A stretch of 53,858 nucleotides of DNA from Prevotella sp. (GCA_022773395.1 JALFBL010000006.1:1-53858); one strand, 5' to 3'; shown: positions 34,527 to 41,966, counted from the stretch's first letter. Translations and numbers: made by a program. The notes: generated by a model not told the origin, from the sequence alone.

Positions 34527-35986
34527 ATGGCAAAAGCAGATTTAAGACTATCTTCAAGGGTGGATGCCAACGGCAAAAGCCAAGTAATCGTAAAACTTAC
34601 TATCGGTCGTTCTCAGCGTCCGTGTTTCAAGAGTGGTGGTTTGTACGTCCAGAGTGGTTTAAGCCCATACAGGAGACCAAAAGGGGCTTTGTGTATGGCA
34701 TAGTGCCGCCAAGAAAAGGGCGCTTAAACCTTTTGGAAGTACACGAAGCGGAAGATGCGAAAGCGAATTTAGAGGCGTACATCAGCCGTCTAACGGCGGT
34801 GTGCAATGTGCTTGACAATAAAAAGTGCGCAACAAAGGAAGCAATAGATGAGGCTCTGCCTTTAATCGCTGATTTGCAAGTTGGTCAGATAACCTTTGAA
34901 CGGATAGAGGAAGCCCGTAAAACCAAGGAAGAGGACGAAGCCAAGAGAGCAATCAAGGATAAATCTTTCTTTGCCATCATGGAGTTGTTTCTCCAAAAGA
35001 AGCAATTTAGTTACGACCAGACTAAGGGTTATCGTGTCCTTATGTGAACACTGGCAAGGTATCAAGAGTTTGTTAACATAACCGATAAGGATAGAAAAGG
35101 CTTTGAACTTGACATTGACACTATGGGCAAGGAAGATGTAGAGGATTTCTGCGACTATTTAAGAAACGAGAAAGCATTATCCGAGGAATATCCCGCCATT
35201 TATGGAAAACTACTGGAGCAGTATCCCGTGGACATAAAGACGGTGCGCAAGTCGCCTCATCTTACAGACCGTGGAGAAAATACAATCAAGAAACTGGAGA
35301 AGAAACTAAAGGCTTTCTTTTCATGGCTTATCAAAAACGAATACACGGCAAACGACCCATTTAAGAACGTTACCATTAAGTCAGAGAAATACGGTACGCC
35401 TTATTTCCTTACTATTGATGAGCGCAATATCATTGCCGATTGGGATTTCTCCGCCAACAAACATTTAGAGGCACAGAGAGATATTTTCATATTTCAGTGC
35501 ATGATTGGCTGCCGTGTGGGAGACCTTATCCACATGAAGAACAGCAACTTGATTGGCGATGAGATACAGTACATTGCGAGAAAGACCAAGGATAAAACGC
35601 CTGTAACCGTGGAAGTCCCCCTAAATCGCCGCGCAATGGCTTTGATGGAGAAGTACAAGGGGGCGGACAAGAACGACCGTCTATTCCCCTTTATTTCGCC
35701 TCAGAAGTATAATGAAGCAATCAAGGAGATACTTACTATCTGTGGCATTGACCGAGTGGTAACGATACTCAACCCGACAACGGGAAAGGAAGAACAGCGA
35801 CCACTCAATGAAATTGCCTCATCGCACATGGCAAGGCGTACATTTATCGGCAACCTCTACAAGAAAGTGCAAGACCTCAACTTGATAGGCTCTATGAGTG
35901 GTCATGCCGAGGGTAGCAGGGCTTTTGCTCGATACCGAGACATTGACAAGAAGATGAAAAAAGACACGGTTCATTTACTTGACTGA
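34527..35986 (+). pseudogene. Tyrosine recombinase (integrase) broken by a frameshift and a TGA codon
   Basis: The ATG at 34527 opens MAKADLRLSSRVDANGKSQ, an Arm-DNA-binding start, which runs to a stop at 34701. The continuation (EWFKPIQETKRGFVYGIVPP) is in another frame, so a shift occurred near 34640-34660. That frame meets TGA at 35045 in ...KGYRVLM-stop-TLARYQEFV..., where the family would have a sense codon; one base change from CGA would explain it. The remainder is a complete catalytic domain: Arg in CRVGDLI, HMARR as His-x-x-Arg, SGHAEG and the Tyr in FARYRDI. Unless recoding occurs, no full-length integrase is made. Confidence 0.85.
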
Positions 35987-36006
35987 AAAAATAATATGTC
36001 AGAAAG

Positions 36007-36037
36007 TTGTTGGATATGGAAACTTTACTTATCTTTG
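36007..36037 (+). promoter_or_regulatory. higBA promoter giving a near-leaderless transcript
   Basis: TTG (36007-36009), 20 bases, then TATCTTTG (36030-36037). The HigB ATG is at 36042, four bases after the box, so the transcript should start at or next to the ATG. Confidence 0.72.
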
Positions 36038-36041
36038 CACC

Positions 36042-36377
36042 ATGAGACGAATAAGAACATACGGTGGTTACTTTCAAGAGTTCATGCAGACGCTGAATGA
36101 GAAAGTACAGCGAAAGATAGATTATGCGTTGCAGTTGCTGAAAACGCAAGAGAGGCTTTCTACAAAGTTTGTCAAGGCTATAAAGGAGGGCTTGTTTGAG
36201 CTACGTATAGAATACGAAAGCAATATTTACCGTGTGTTCTTCATCTTTGACGATGGTCAAATCGTGGTGTTGTTCAATGGTTTTCAGAAAAAGACACAAA
36301 AGACACCCAAGCAGGAAATAGAAAAAGCATTAAAGATAAAGGAGGCATATTATGCAGACAAACAATCACAAGATTGA
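36042..36377 (+). CDS. higB: HigB/RelE-ParE superfamily toxin
   Basis: A 111-residue toxin of the phage-derived Gp49-like/HigB group, expected to cleave mRNA at the ribosome. Diagnostic stretch: LSTKFVKAIKEGLFELRIEYESNIYRVFFIFDDGQIVVLFNGFQKKTQKTP. The ELR..Y....YRVFF core carries the usual catalytic and RNA-binding residues. The ATG at 36042 matches the usual family start and lies just after the promoter, giving a near-leaderless mRNA. It overlaps the antitoxin gene by 26 bases, with toxin first, the typical higBA order. Confidence 0.9.
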   Translation: MRRIRTYGGYFQEFMQTLNEKVQRKIDYALQLLKTQERLSTKFVKAIKEGLFELRIEYESNIYRVFFIFDDGQIVVLFNGFQKKTQKTPKQEIEKALKIKEAYYADKQSQD

Positions 36378-36660
36378 AGATTACGACCTCGTACTTGATG
36401 CCAAGTACGGCAAGGAGGGCACGCCGCAGCGTGCGCAGTTTGAGGAGGAGGCAAAGGCTTTCTACGCCTCGCAGATTCTTTTGCAGGCACGTAAAGAAGC
36501 TAAGATGACGCAGAGTGAACTTGCCGAGAAAGCAGGAACCACAAAGTCTTATATTTCAAAGATAGAGAACGGGGTGATAGAGCCTGGAGTTGGTCTGTTT
36601 TTCCGTCTTATCAGTTCACTTGGACTGCGTATTGACATATCCAAGCCCTTGGGAATATAA
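36352..36660 (+). CDS. higA: HigA/XRE-family antitoxin
   Basis: A 102-residue helix-turn-helix protein that should neutralise HigB and repress the operon. The HTH is at about residues 46-98 (ARKEAKMTQSELAEKAGTTKSYISKIENGVIEPGVGLFFRLISSLGL). The N-terminal 45 residues (KIEDYDLVLDAKYGKEGTPQRAQFEEEA) are the toxin-binding extension. The start overlaps the higB end. Followed by a strong terminator. Confidence 0.92.
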   Translation: MQTNNHKIEDYDLVLDAKYGKEGTPQRAQFEEEAKAFYASQILLQARKEAKMTQSELAEKAGTTKSYISKIENGVIEPGVGLFFRLISSLGLRIDISKPLGI

Positions 36661-36684
36661 CCCTTTTCCTTTTAATAAAAGATG

Positions 36685-36714
36685 AAGCGTAGCCGATTTG
36701 GTTACGCTTTTTTT
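36685..36714 (+). terminator. Terminator of the higBA operon
   Basis: AAGCGTAGCC pairs with GGTTACGCTT around a short loop, followed by seven Ts and TG. Confidence 0.82.
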
Positions 36715-36873
36715 GTGTTTTGACCTTGAATATAATACTTTTTTCTTAATCTCCAAATCTTTTTGCCTTTATTTTTGGGCTTTTTTGGTGCCATTTTGCA
36801 ACAACCGCCCGATTGTGGCTTTTTACTGGAAATAATCTCGTAATGCTTATTTCTATTGCATAATTTTGTTATT

Positions 36874-37345
36874 ACTGTCCGCTAAACATAGCAACCTCCA
36901 TCCCAACTCATTGAGACACAATAGTTGAGATGACAGCATGTTAATGACAAGCCCCCCTTAGCCACTTTCTGTTGCCTCCGGTGGCGATTCAGCCGCAGCT
37001 TCAAGCATGAGTTTCATGTCGGCATCCGGCATGTTGAAGAAATTATTCATGTTGAGGTATTCCATAAGCACAATGCGCACCATAGTTGCCAGGCCGGAGA
37101 AACTCCACCGTCTTTCCAAGGAGCTTTGAAGCAGGGAAAGCAACAGATTCGCAATCAACGTGACCCAAATCTGTATCTTGATGGCGTTGGCACTCTCCCC
37201 ATAGAAGTATCTAAGCGGGAAGTTCTGCTTTATCTGCTTGAAAAGAGACTCTATCTGCCACCTGCGGCGGTAGATGGCTACGATAGTCTCCATGGACATG
37301 TCAAAGTCGTTGGTGAGCAATGACACCAACTTCGGCATCTTTTTA
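36874..37345 (-). mobile_element. Truncated IS4-family insertion sequence
   Basis: The left edge is ACTGTCCGCTAAAC (36874-36887), close to the terminal repeat at the window start (CTGTCCGGTAAAA). It holds only the 3' part of a transposase. The other end is lost near 37345, where the host frame of the 93-residue gene's leader takes over. The 180 bases between the higA terminator and this edge hold nothing recognisable. Confidence 0.72.
36958..37345 (-). pseudogene. IS4-family transposase, C-terminal fragment
   Basis: About 129 residues read DKKMPKLVSLLTNDFDMSMETIVAIYRRRWQIESLFKQIKQNFPL and on to the stop. Y-RR-R-WQI-E-SLFKQI-K is an exact Y(2)R(3)E(6)K signature of IS4 transposases, including the catalytic Glu. 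The N-terminal three quarters with both Asp residues are missing. The open frame continues upstream to 37437 but that part reads as unrelated sequence. Confidence 0.85.
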
Positions 37346-37377
37346 TCAGTATATCCAACAATTAAAAAAGAAAGGTT

Positions 37378-37659
37378 ATGAGATTGAAATTTAATCAAGT
37401 ATCTGGAATTGACACCCAGACGGGTGCAATTATCCAAGTGGAAGCAACAAGAATGTACATTACCAATAATATTGAGGCAAGGGAAACAGATGCAGAGGTG
37501 GTTTTGTCATTCTTCAAAGATGCAGATGATTGTGGCTATCATACCACATTATCAGCCGACCAGACAAAGGAGTTAATAAAGCGTCTGCAATCACTCTGTG
37601 AGGGTGTAAGAGCCTATAATGAGATATTGCACGATGCCCAGAGTGTCAGAGATAAATAA
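37378..37659 (+). CDS. Unknown islet protein (93 residues)
   Basis: Starts MRLKFNQVSGIDTQTGAIIQVEATRMYITNN. No signal peptide or membrane segment. The C-terminal half (SADQTKELIKRLQSLCEGVRAYNEILHDAQ) is helical. It begins right after the IS4 fragment and may have lost its original promoter. It is followed by two more small genes in the same direction, probably one transcript. I do not recognise the family. Confidence 0.6.
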   Translation: MRLKFNQVSGIDTQTGAIIQVEATRMYITNNIEARETDAEVVLSFFKDADDCGYHTTLSADQTKELIKRLQSLCEGVRAYNEILHDAQSVRDK

Positions 37660-37688
37660 CATTATATTCACATTAAAATTTTAAGATT

Positions 37689-37922
37689 ATGGCTTACAAA
37701 AGCATGGTAAATGAACGCTACACAGATGAGAAAGGGAATGTTTGGAGTTTGGCAGGAGACGGGCACAGAACTCTGATTAAAGCGGTCTTATCTCCAGAGG
37801 ATAAGCAGACATTAGCCGCCCAAATCAACGCTGAAACGGCAAGAATTGTAGCTGATGAGCGAGAGGCACGGCAACAGCGTATCGACAACAATTTGCAGTA
37901 TATCAAAGAGCACATGAAATGA
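37689..37922 (+). CDS. Unknown islet protein (77 residues)
   Basis: MAYKSMVNERYTDEKGNVWSLAGDGHRTLIKAV followed by a helical, charged part (INAETARIVADEREARQQRIDNNL). No motif recognised. Its stop overlaps the next start as ATGA, so the two are probably translationally coupled. Confidence 0.6.
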   Translation: MAYKSMVNERYTDEKGNVWSLAGDGHRTLIKAVLSPEDKQTLAAQINAETARIVADEREARQQRIDNNLQYIKEHMK

Positions 37923-38143
37923 AACATGATGTACTGACCGATGCAATGATTAAACGGGCTATCAAGTCGGCAGCAGACAGCCAGACCCGTGAACGTGAGA
38001 AACAGGAACGCCAAGCCCGTAAACGTCTGGAGTTGCAAAGGAGGGGTGAACGCCTCCAGATGGAGCGTGCTATTATCCACGATGCACAACAGACCATCAA
38101 GGGGATAAATGATGCTATCATGGCACATTTTGGCAAGAAGTGA
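37919..38143 (+). CDS. Unknown islet protein (74 residues), basic coiled coil
   Basis: MKHDVLTDAMIKRAIKSAADSQTREREKQERQARK; nearly the whole protein is a charged helix rich in Arg, Lys, Glu and Gln, probably a coiled coil or nucleic-acid-associated. It overlaps the preceding gene by four bases and is followed seven bases later by a terminator. No family recognised. Confidence 0.6.
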   Translation: MKHDVLTDAMIKRAIKSAADSQTREREKQERQARKRLELQRRGERLQMERAIIHDAQQTIKGINDAIMAHFGKK

Positions 38144-38149
38144 TTAGGG

Positions 38150-38181
38150 AGTGCTTACCACAATGGTAGGCACTTCTTTTT
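38150..38181 (+). terminator. Terminator of the three small islet genes
   Basis: AGTGCTTACCA (38150-38160) pairs with TGGTAGGCACT (38164-38174) with a 3-base loop and one G-T pair, followed by CTTTTTG. Confidence 0.85.
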
Positions 38182-38209
38182 GTCGTGCCAGATTTATTTC
38201 ATACCTTTG
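38179..38209 (+). promoter_or_regulatory. Consensus promoter with no ORF after it
   Basis: TTTG (38179-38182), exactly 19 bases, then TACCTTTG (38202-38209). It matches the Bacteroidota primary consensus at every defined base. The next protein gene in this direction is beyond the tRNA, and a terminator follows within 80 bases. Confidence 0.72.
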
Positions 38210-38212
38210 TAT

Positions 38213-38285
38213 CATCAAACGCCATAACGGTGTTTTGAAACACAATTTGGGAGTGCATTTGCCGTGATGGCAAGTGCGCTTTTTG
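38213..38285 (+). ncRNA. Candidate small RNA (about 70 bases) in the tRNA-Leu islet
   Basis: It starts just after the promoter at 38179-38209 and ends at a terminator whose stem is GTGCATTTGCC (38253-38263) with GGCAAGTGCGC (38269-38279), two G-U pairs, then four Ts. Upstream of this a small TGTTTTGAAACA palindrome (38231-38242) could form a first hairpin. No start codon with a useful frame is inside. The stem base (GTGC/GCRC) resembles that of the preceding terminator. No known RNA family is recognised. Confidence 0.5.
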
Positions 38286-38302
38286 CTTATAAGGGGTGTT
38301 AT

Positions 38303-38325
38303 TGTGACCTAAATGTGACCTAAAA
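38303..38325 (+). repeat. Two arm-type direct repeats (right end of islet)
   Basis: TGTGACCTAAA occurs at 38303 and 38314, 11 bases apart and in the same orientation as the three copies at 34426-34470. The right attachment repeat follows 77 bases later. Confidence 0.75.
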
Positions 38326-38401
38326 TCAAAAAGCAGAAAAACAAGAAACGAGTTAAATAGTTGAAAATCAACCAAATAACCCGTTGTCTTTTGTTCTGAC
38401 A

Positions 38402-38416
38402 TGTGCGCCTGATAGG
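38402..38416 (+). repeat. Attachment-site repeat, tRNA-proximal copy
   Basis: TGTGCGCCTGATAGG, identical to 34326-34340. All but the first two bases lie in the tRNA-Leu gene (acceptor stem and T arm on the minus strand). Confidence 0.85.
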
Positions 38417-38484
38417 ACTCGAACCTACACATCGGAGATACTAGATCCTAAGTCTAGCGCGTCTACCAATTCCGCCACAAGCGC
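38404..38484 (-). tRNA. tRNA-Leu, anticodon UAG
   Basis: On the minus strand GCGCTTG (38484-38478) pairs with CAGGCGC (38411-38405). The D-arm region is GGCGGAATTGGTAGACGC, the anticodon stem CTAGA/TCTAG encloses the loop CTTAGGA (anticodon TAG, reading CUA/CUG codons), and a short variable arm and GTTCGAGTCC T loop follow. The 3' CCA is not encoded. Its 3' end is the islet attachment site and remains intact. Confidence 0.95.
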
Positions 38485-38653
38485 AAATGTTTGCCTTTCC
38501 AAGAGGCGTTCCAAGGAAAGGAACTCCTTCTTTCCCATCGCCTATTGTCGTAAATTTTGTGCAAAGATACATTGTTTTTGATGAAAAAACGAAAAAGATG
38601 GCATATTTTAGACTTTTGATGGTCTATTCCTTTTTTATTCCAATCTTTTTTCA

Positions 38654-38661
38654 TATATTTG
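38654..38661 (+). promoter_or_regulatory. -7 box of the 389-residue secreted-protein gene
   Basis: TATATTTG, 33 bases upstream of the ATG at 38695. No -33 TTG at normal distance. Confidence 0.5.
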
Positions 38662-38694
38662 CATTGTCTAATAGATAATCTGATACAGAATATT

Positions 38695-39864
38695 ATGAAG
38701 AACATGAAAGTTAAAAGTTTTGCCATTTTATTAATGGCAGTTTTCCTGTGTACTGCATCAAGAGCCGATAATGTGTATGAGGTCGTGAAATCTCTTGATG
38801 AAATCAACGAGAATGATACTTATATGATTGCCACCAAGCACTTGTACCGCTATTTGAGAGGCCAGCATGCTGACAGCAGATGGATGGGGGTGGCAGAGGC
38901 ATCCACAGGTGTGAGGGCTGCGGCTGATGACGTTTTGACGCTTGATGCCGATTCAAAAATGCCAGACGAGTTTCGTGTGGTGGTGAAGAACGCCCAAAAG
39001 AACGAGTTTTTCTTGAAATGTGCCCAGGAAGACAAATATCTCTATTATGATAACAAGAATGGGATGACGCATTTGGGATTGACATCGGAATTCTCTGCCA
39101 GCGATACACGGTTGCATTGGGAGTTGAGAAAGGCCAACAAGTCCAATCAGGTTTATATTGTCAGTGTAAAGTCGCGGACGGCTGGTTCTAAACCAGTGGA
39201 AAGGTGTATTCTGTACAGTGCGGCGAATAACGGAAAATTCGGTACATTTGCAGTTTCAAATTTTGTAGAACCAGGTTATGTCCTGGCCATCCTCATGCGC
39301 AAAAGAGAGAATGTCCACCTTTCTGCTGCTCAATATGCAGGGTATGTGACCACCAAGGCAACGGATTTCACGAAGGCGAGCGGACTGACCGCCTACCAAG
39401 TGACCAGTGTGTCGCAGACAGGAGCCGTGCTGCAATCCATAGAGAAGGCACCTGCCCATACGGGCGTGGTCCTGTTTGCCCCGGAAGGTTCGTATGATTT
39501 GCATGGTGCCGATGGAGTGGTGGCGGATATGGGCAATAATCTCCTGAAAACAGGTGATGGAGTCAGAGGCGATGGCATCACCATTTATTCGCTTGCCAAT
39601 GCGGACGGGACGGTGGGATTTTATCGGGTGAAAGCAGGTTTGGAGATTCCTGCCTCAAAGCCCTATCTTGTGATTCCGGATACAGGAGAGGCCAAAAACT
39701 GTGTGCCGATGGTGGAAGAAGGGCAACAAACCACAGGGGTGACGGAAATGGAAGAAAACAAGAATGCTGCAGATTCCGGATGGTACACGCTGAGCGGTTG
39801 CAGGGTGGTGCGGCCCAGCAAGGGCATTTATATCCACAATGGAAAAAAGATAATCGTGAGATAA
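38695..39864 (+). CDS. Secreted protein with Prevotella-type C-terminal sorting motif
   Basis: A 389-residue exported protein starting MKNMKVKSFAILLMAVFLCTASRADN (signal peptide). The middle contains lectin-like or beta-rich stretches (FRVVVKNAQKNEFFLKCAQEDKYLYYD) and the segment LSAAQYAGYVTTKATDF...TGVVLFAPEGSYDL, which I know from many uncharacterised Prevotella surface proteins. The end, GWYTLSGCRVVRPSKGIYIHNGKKIIVR, has the 'YxLxGxRV..P.KGIYI.NGKK' pattern of short sorting or anchor motifs in T9SS-bearing Bacteroidales. It may thus be a cargo of the porKLMNP system. Function unknown. Followed 41 bases later by a tiny gene. Confidence 0.8.
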   Translation: MKNMKVKSFAILLMAVFLCTASRADNVYEVVKSLDEINENDTYMIATKHLYRYLRGQHADSRWMGVAEASTGVRAAADDVLTLDADSKMPDEFRVVVKNAQKNEFFLKCAQEDKYLYYDNKNGMTHLGLTSEFSASDTRLHWELRKANKSNQVYIVSVKSRTAGSKPVERCILYSAANNGKFGTFAVSNFVEPGYVLAILMRKRENVHLSAAQYAGYVTTKATDFTKASGLTAYQVTSVSQTGAVLQSIEKAPAHTGVVLFAPEGSYDLHGADGVVADMGNNLLKTGDGVRGDGITIYSLANADGTVGFYRVKAGLEIPASKPYLVIPDTGEAKNCVPMVEEGQQTTGVTEMEENKNAADSGWYTLSGCRVVRPSKGIYIHNGKKIIVR

Positions 39865-39905
39865 TAAACAAATGAAGGCAAACTGATAAAATCAAATACC
39901 ATACC

Positions 39906-40082
39906 ATGAAAAGATACATCAAACCTTTCGCTTGCGAAATATTGTCGGAGGTTGACATCCTGGCGTCTTCGCCGTCAATCACAGAACTTCCTGTATCAGA
40001 CGAATCGGAAATAGAGAGTGTGGATGATTTCCTTTCCAAACCGGGTCTTTGGGATGAGGACAATACACCGGAAGAACTTTAG
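39906..40082 (+). CDS. 58-residue acidic protein with a basic 'MKRYIKP' start
   Basis: ATG 39906 to TAG 40080-40082: MKRYIKPFACEILSEVDILA, then a Ser/Glu/Asp-rich part (SITELPVSDESEIESVDDF) and FLSKPGLWDEDNTPEEL at the end. Similar short proteins starting MKKYI(K/Q)P and containing an 'ILA.S' segment are familiar downstream of secreted proteins in Bacteroidales; their function is unknown. The basic leader, a short hydrophobic part and acidic tail could suit a precursor peptide, but no maturation genes are adjacent apart from an orphan ABC ATPase facing it. Confidence 0.6.
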   Translation: MKRYIKPFACEILSEVDILASSPSITELPVSDESEIESVDDFLSKPGLWDEDNTPEEL

Positions 40083-40105
40083 ATGGGTGGGAGTTTCCGC
40101 CATTT

Positions 40106-40891
40106 TCAGGTTTCAATCACTTTCACATTCATGGTCTGCACGTCGAAATGAATGCCGGGACGGTTAAGGAAATGGCCGAGCGACCCGTTGTCTGCCAATT
40201 CTCTTGGTGATCCGATGGAAATGGTTTTTCCGGGTTGCATCAACCATAAGGTGTCTGCAATTTGCAGAGCCAGTTCGATGTCGTGGGTAGATAGGAAAAT
40301 GGTTTTTTGTGTTTCCCGGCTGAGCCTGTGCAGCAATTGCAGCATGTCCACCTTGCTGGGATAGTCGAGAAAAGCCGTTGGCTCGTCGAGATAAATCACA
40401 GGCGTTTGCTGTGCCAGTGCCTTTGCGATCATCATTTTCTGTCTTTCTCCGTCGGAAAGGTTCTGCACCATGCGGTTGCGCAAGTGTTCTATACCCACCC
40501 ATCGAAGACTTTCCTTCACGATGGCCTTGTCGTCTTCGTTCAGTCGTCCCCAGAATCCCGTGTAGGGCGACCGTCCCAGTGAAATCAGTTCAAACACGGT
40601 CATGTTCTGGATTTCAGGGCGCATGGTCAGCACTACCCCTATCTTTCTTGACAGTTCGCGGTCGGTGAGTTTTGACAGCCGTTTGTCTCCTAAATAAATG
40701 TCACCGTCGAGCGAAGGCAGAAATGCGCTCAAAGTTTTCAACAGCGTGGATTTTCCCACACCGTTGGGACCGATAAGGCACGTGAGTTGTCCCGGAAGGA
40801 TTTCTGCCGAAATGTGTTCTGCCACAATTTTTTGGTTGTTTTTCTGCTGGTAGCCGATAGTAAGGCTGTCCAATTTTATCATTGTTTGCAT
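40106..40891 (-). CDS. ABC transporter ATP-binding protein (FecE/BtuD-like)
   Basis: A 261-residue ATPase of the iron-siderophore/cobalamin importer class. Walker A is GPNGVGKST (residues 41-49), the Q-loop region TMRPEIQNMTVFELISLGRSPYTGFWG, the signature LSDGERQKMMIAKALAQ, Walker B PVIYLDEPTAFLDYP and the switch His in FLSTHDIELALQIADT. The 'GRSPYTGFWGRLNEDD' segment is typical of FecE-like proteins. No permease or binding protein lies next to it, so it is an orphan here or its partners are elsewhere. Start may be 40891 or the in-frame ATG at 40882. Confidence 0.93.
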   Translation of the reverse strand: MQTMIKLDSLTIGYQQKNNQKIVAEHISAEILPGQLTCLIGPNGVGKSTLLKTLSAFLPSLDGDIYLGDKRLSKLTDRELSRKIGVVLTMRPEIQNMTVFELISLGRSPYTGFWGRLNEDDKAIVKESLRWVGIEHLRNRMVQNLSDGERQKMMIAKALAQQTPVIYLDEPTAFLDYPSKVDMLQLLHRLSRETQKTIFLSTHDIELALQIADTLWLMQPGKTISIGSPRELADNGSLGHFLNRPGIHFDVQTMNVKVIET

Positions 40892-40939
40892 TTCTGTATG
40901 ATGGATTTTAGAGTGAGTGACTATATGTTTTAAGGGTAG

Positions 40940-41953
40940 TTATTGTTGTATCAGCTGGCGGGCATATTCGATGATGGTGTCTTGACCCTTTAAAAGGTCG
41001 GATCGTTCCAGTTCCACAGGATGGTCGGGCTTTATGCCGTTTTCCACGCTCTTCTTGTTCTTGTCATACATTGGGCAGGCAGAAAATCGCACCGTCCATC
41101 CATTTGGCAGCTCGCTGGTAAACGGCAGGCCTCCGCCACCTCCGGTACGGTCGCCTACCACCGTTGTCAGTGGACAGCACCTCATGTATTTTACAAATTC
41201 GTTGGCAGCACTGAACACTCCTCTGTTGGTGAGCACAACCACAGACTTTTGCCAACGCAATCCATTGCCCGGTTTGAGCCGCTGCTTTTCTAACGAAGAA
41301 AAATCGTCATGCCCTTTTCCGGTCTTGTGCTGCATGTATCCCACCAATATTTCCTTGTTTGTGAATCTTGCCGCAAATTTCTCTGCCGTCAGCAAGTTGC
41401 CTCCTCCATTGTTACGTACATCAATAATCAGCCCACGGGTAGGGGCGAGATACATCAACACCTCGTCCAGATTGCCATTTCCTATTCCGGTCGAAAACGA
41501 TCCGCAATAGATGTAGCCGATGTTGTCATCGAGAATCCTGTATTTCAGTCCTGCCGCCATGCGGTAATCCCTTCCAAGATATTTGGTCAGCAAAGTATCG
41601 GAAAAGTTGGAAGGATAATTCTCTTTCCATGTCCAGTTGCGGGCCATGTCGAAAGCAGTGTACATATTCACGTGCCCGTCTTTCAGTTCTCCCAACATAT
41701 TGGCCAGCACTTCAAACAACTGCATTCGGTTCATTCCTGCGTTTATCTGTTGGCTGTATTTGTCATGAACAGCATTCCAGTCAATGTTTTTCTCCGTGAA
41801 AAAGCAATAATGCTCGTCCATAATCCTCCATAGTGCCTCAAAATTTCCTTTCGGGTCGTTTGCAGATTCCTCTTCGTCCACGCATGAAAAAAAGGCTGAC
41901 AGACAGAGGACGGTCAGGAGCAACGTATATATTTTTCTAAAGAGTATCGGCAT
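40940..41953 (-). CDS. S41-family peptidase, lipoprotein
   Basis: A 337-residue C-terminal-processing-type serine peptidase. Starting at 41953 gives MPILFRKIYTLLLTVLCLSAFFSC with a lipid cysteine; the earlier ATG at 41995 would overlap the upstream gene. NPKGNFEALWRIMDEHYCFF is the Tricorn/CTP N-terminal helix. RGLIIDVRNNGGGNLLTAEKFA and VVVLTNRGVFSAANEFVKYM carry the S41 core, with the Ser of VFSAA as probable nucleophile, followed by VVGDRTGGGG. No PDZ domain is obvious. It is downstream of the DUF3316 gene, in the same direction, probably one transcript. Confidence 0.88.
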   Translation of the reverse strand: MPILFRKIYTLLLTVLCLSAFFSCVDEEESANDPKGNFEALWRIMDEHYCFFTEKNIDWNAVHDKYSQQINAGMNRMQLFEVLANMLGELKDGHVNMYTAFDMARNWTWKENYPSNFSDTLLTKYLGRDYRMAAGLKYRILDDNIGYIYCGSFSTGIGNGNLDEVLMYLAPTRGLIIDVRNNGGGNLLTAEKFAARFTNKEILVGYMQHKTGKGHDDFSSLEKQRLKPGNGLRWQKSVVVLTNRGVFSAANEFVKYMRCCPLTTVVGDRTGGGGGLPFTSELPNGWTVRFSACPMYDKNKKSVENGIKPDHPVELERSDLLKGQDTIIEYARQLIQQ

Positions 41954-41966
41954 CTTTGTCGCAATT

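Larger units (their letters stand above)
34326..38416. mobile_element. 4.1-kb integrated islet at the 3' end of tRNA-Leu(UAG)
   Basis: Bounded by the 15-base direct repeat TGTGCGCCTGATAGG, the right copy forming the 3' end of tRNA-Leu. It contains, from the left: arm-type repeats, a broken tyrosine recombinase, a HigB/HigA pair, a truncated IS4 copy, three small unknown genes, two hairpin terminators with a candidate small RNA, and a second set of arm-type repeats. This is the layout of an integrative element that uses a tRNA 3' end as attachment site and restores the gene on entry. The damaged integrase suggests it is now fixed. Confidence 0.85.

Noticed and set aside
38384..38581. 65-codon plus-strand frame covering the tRNA-Leu gene
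   Set aside because: It is antisense to a clear tRNA and has no protein features.
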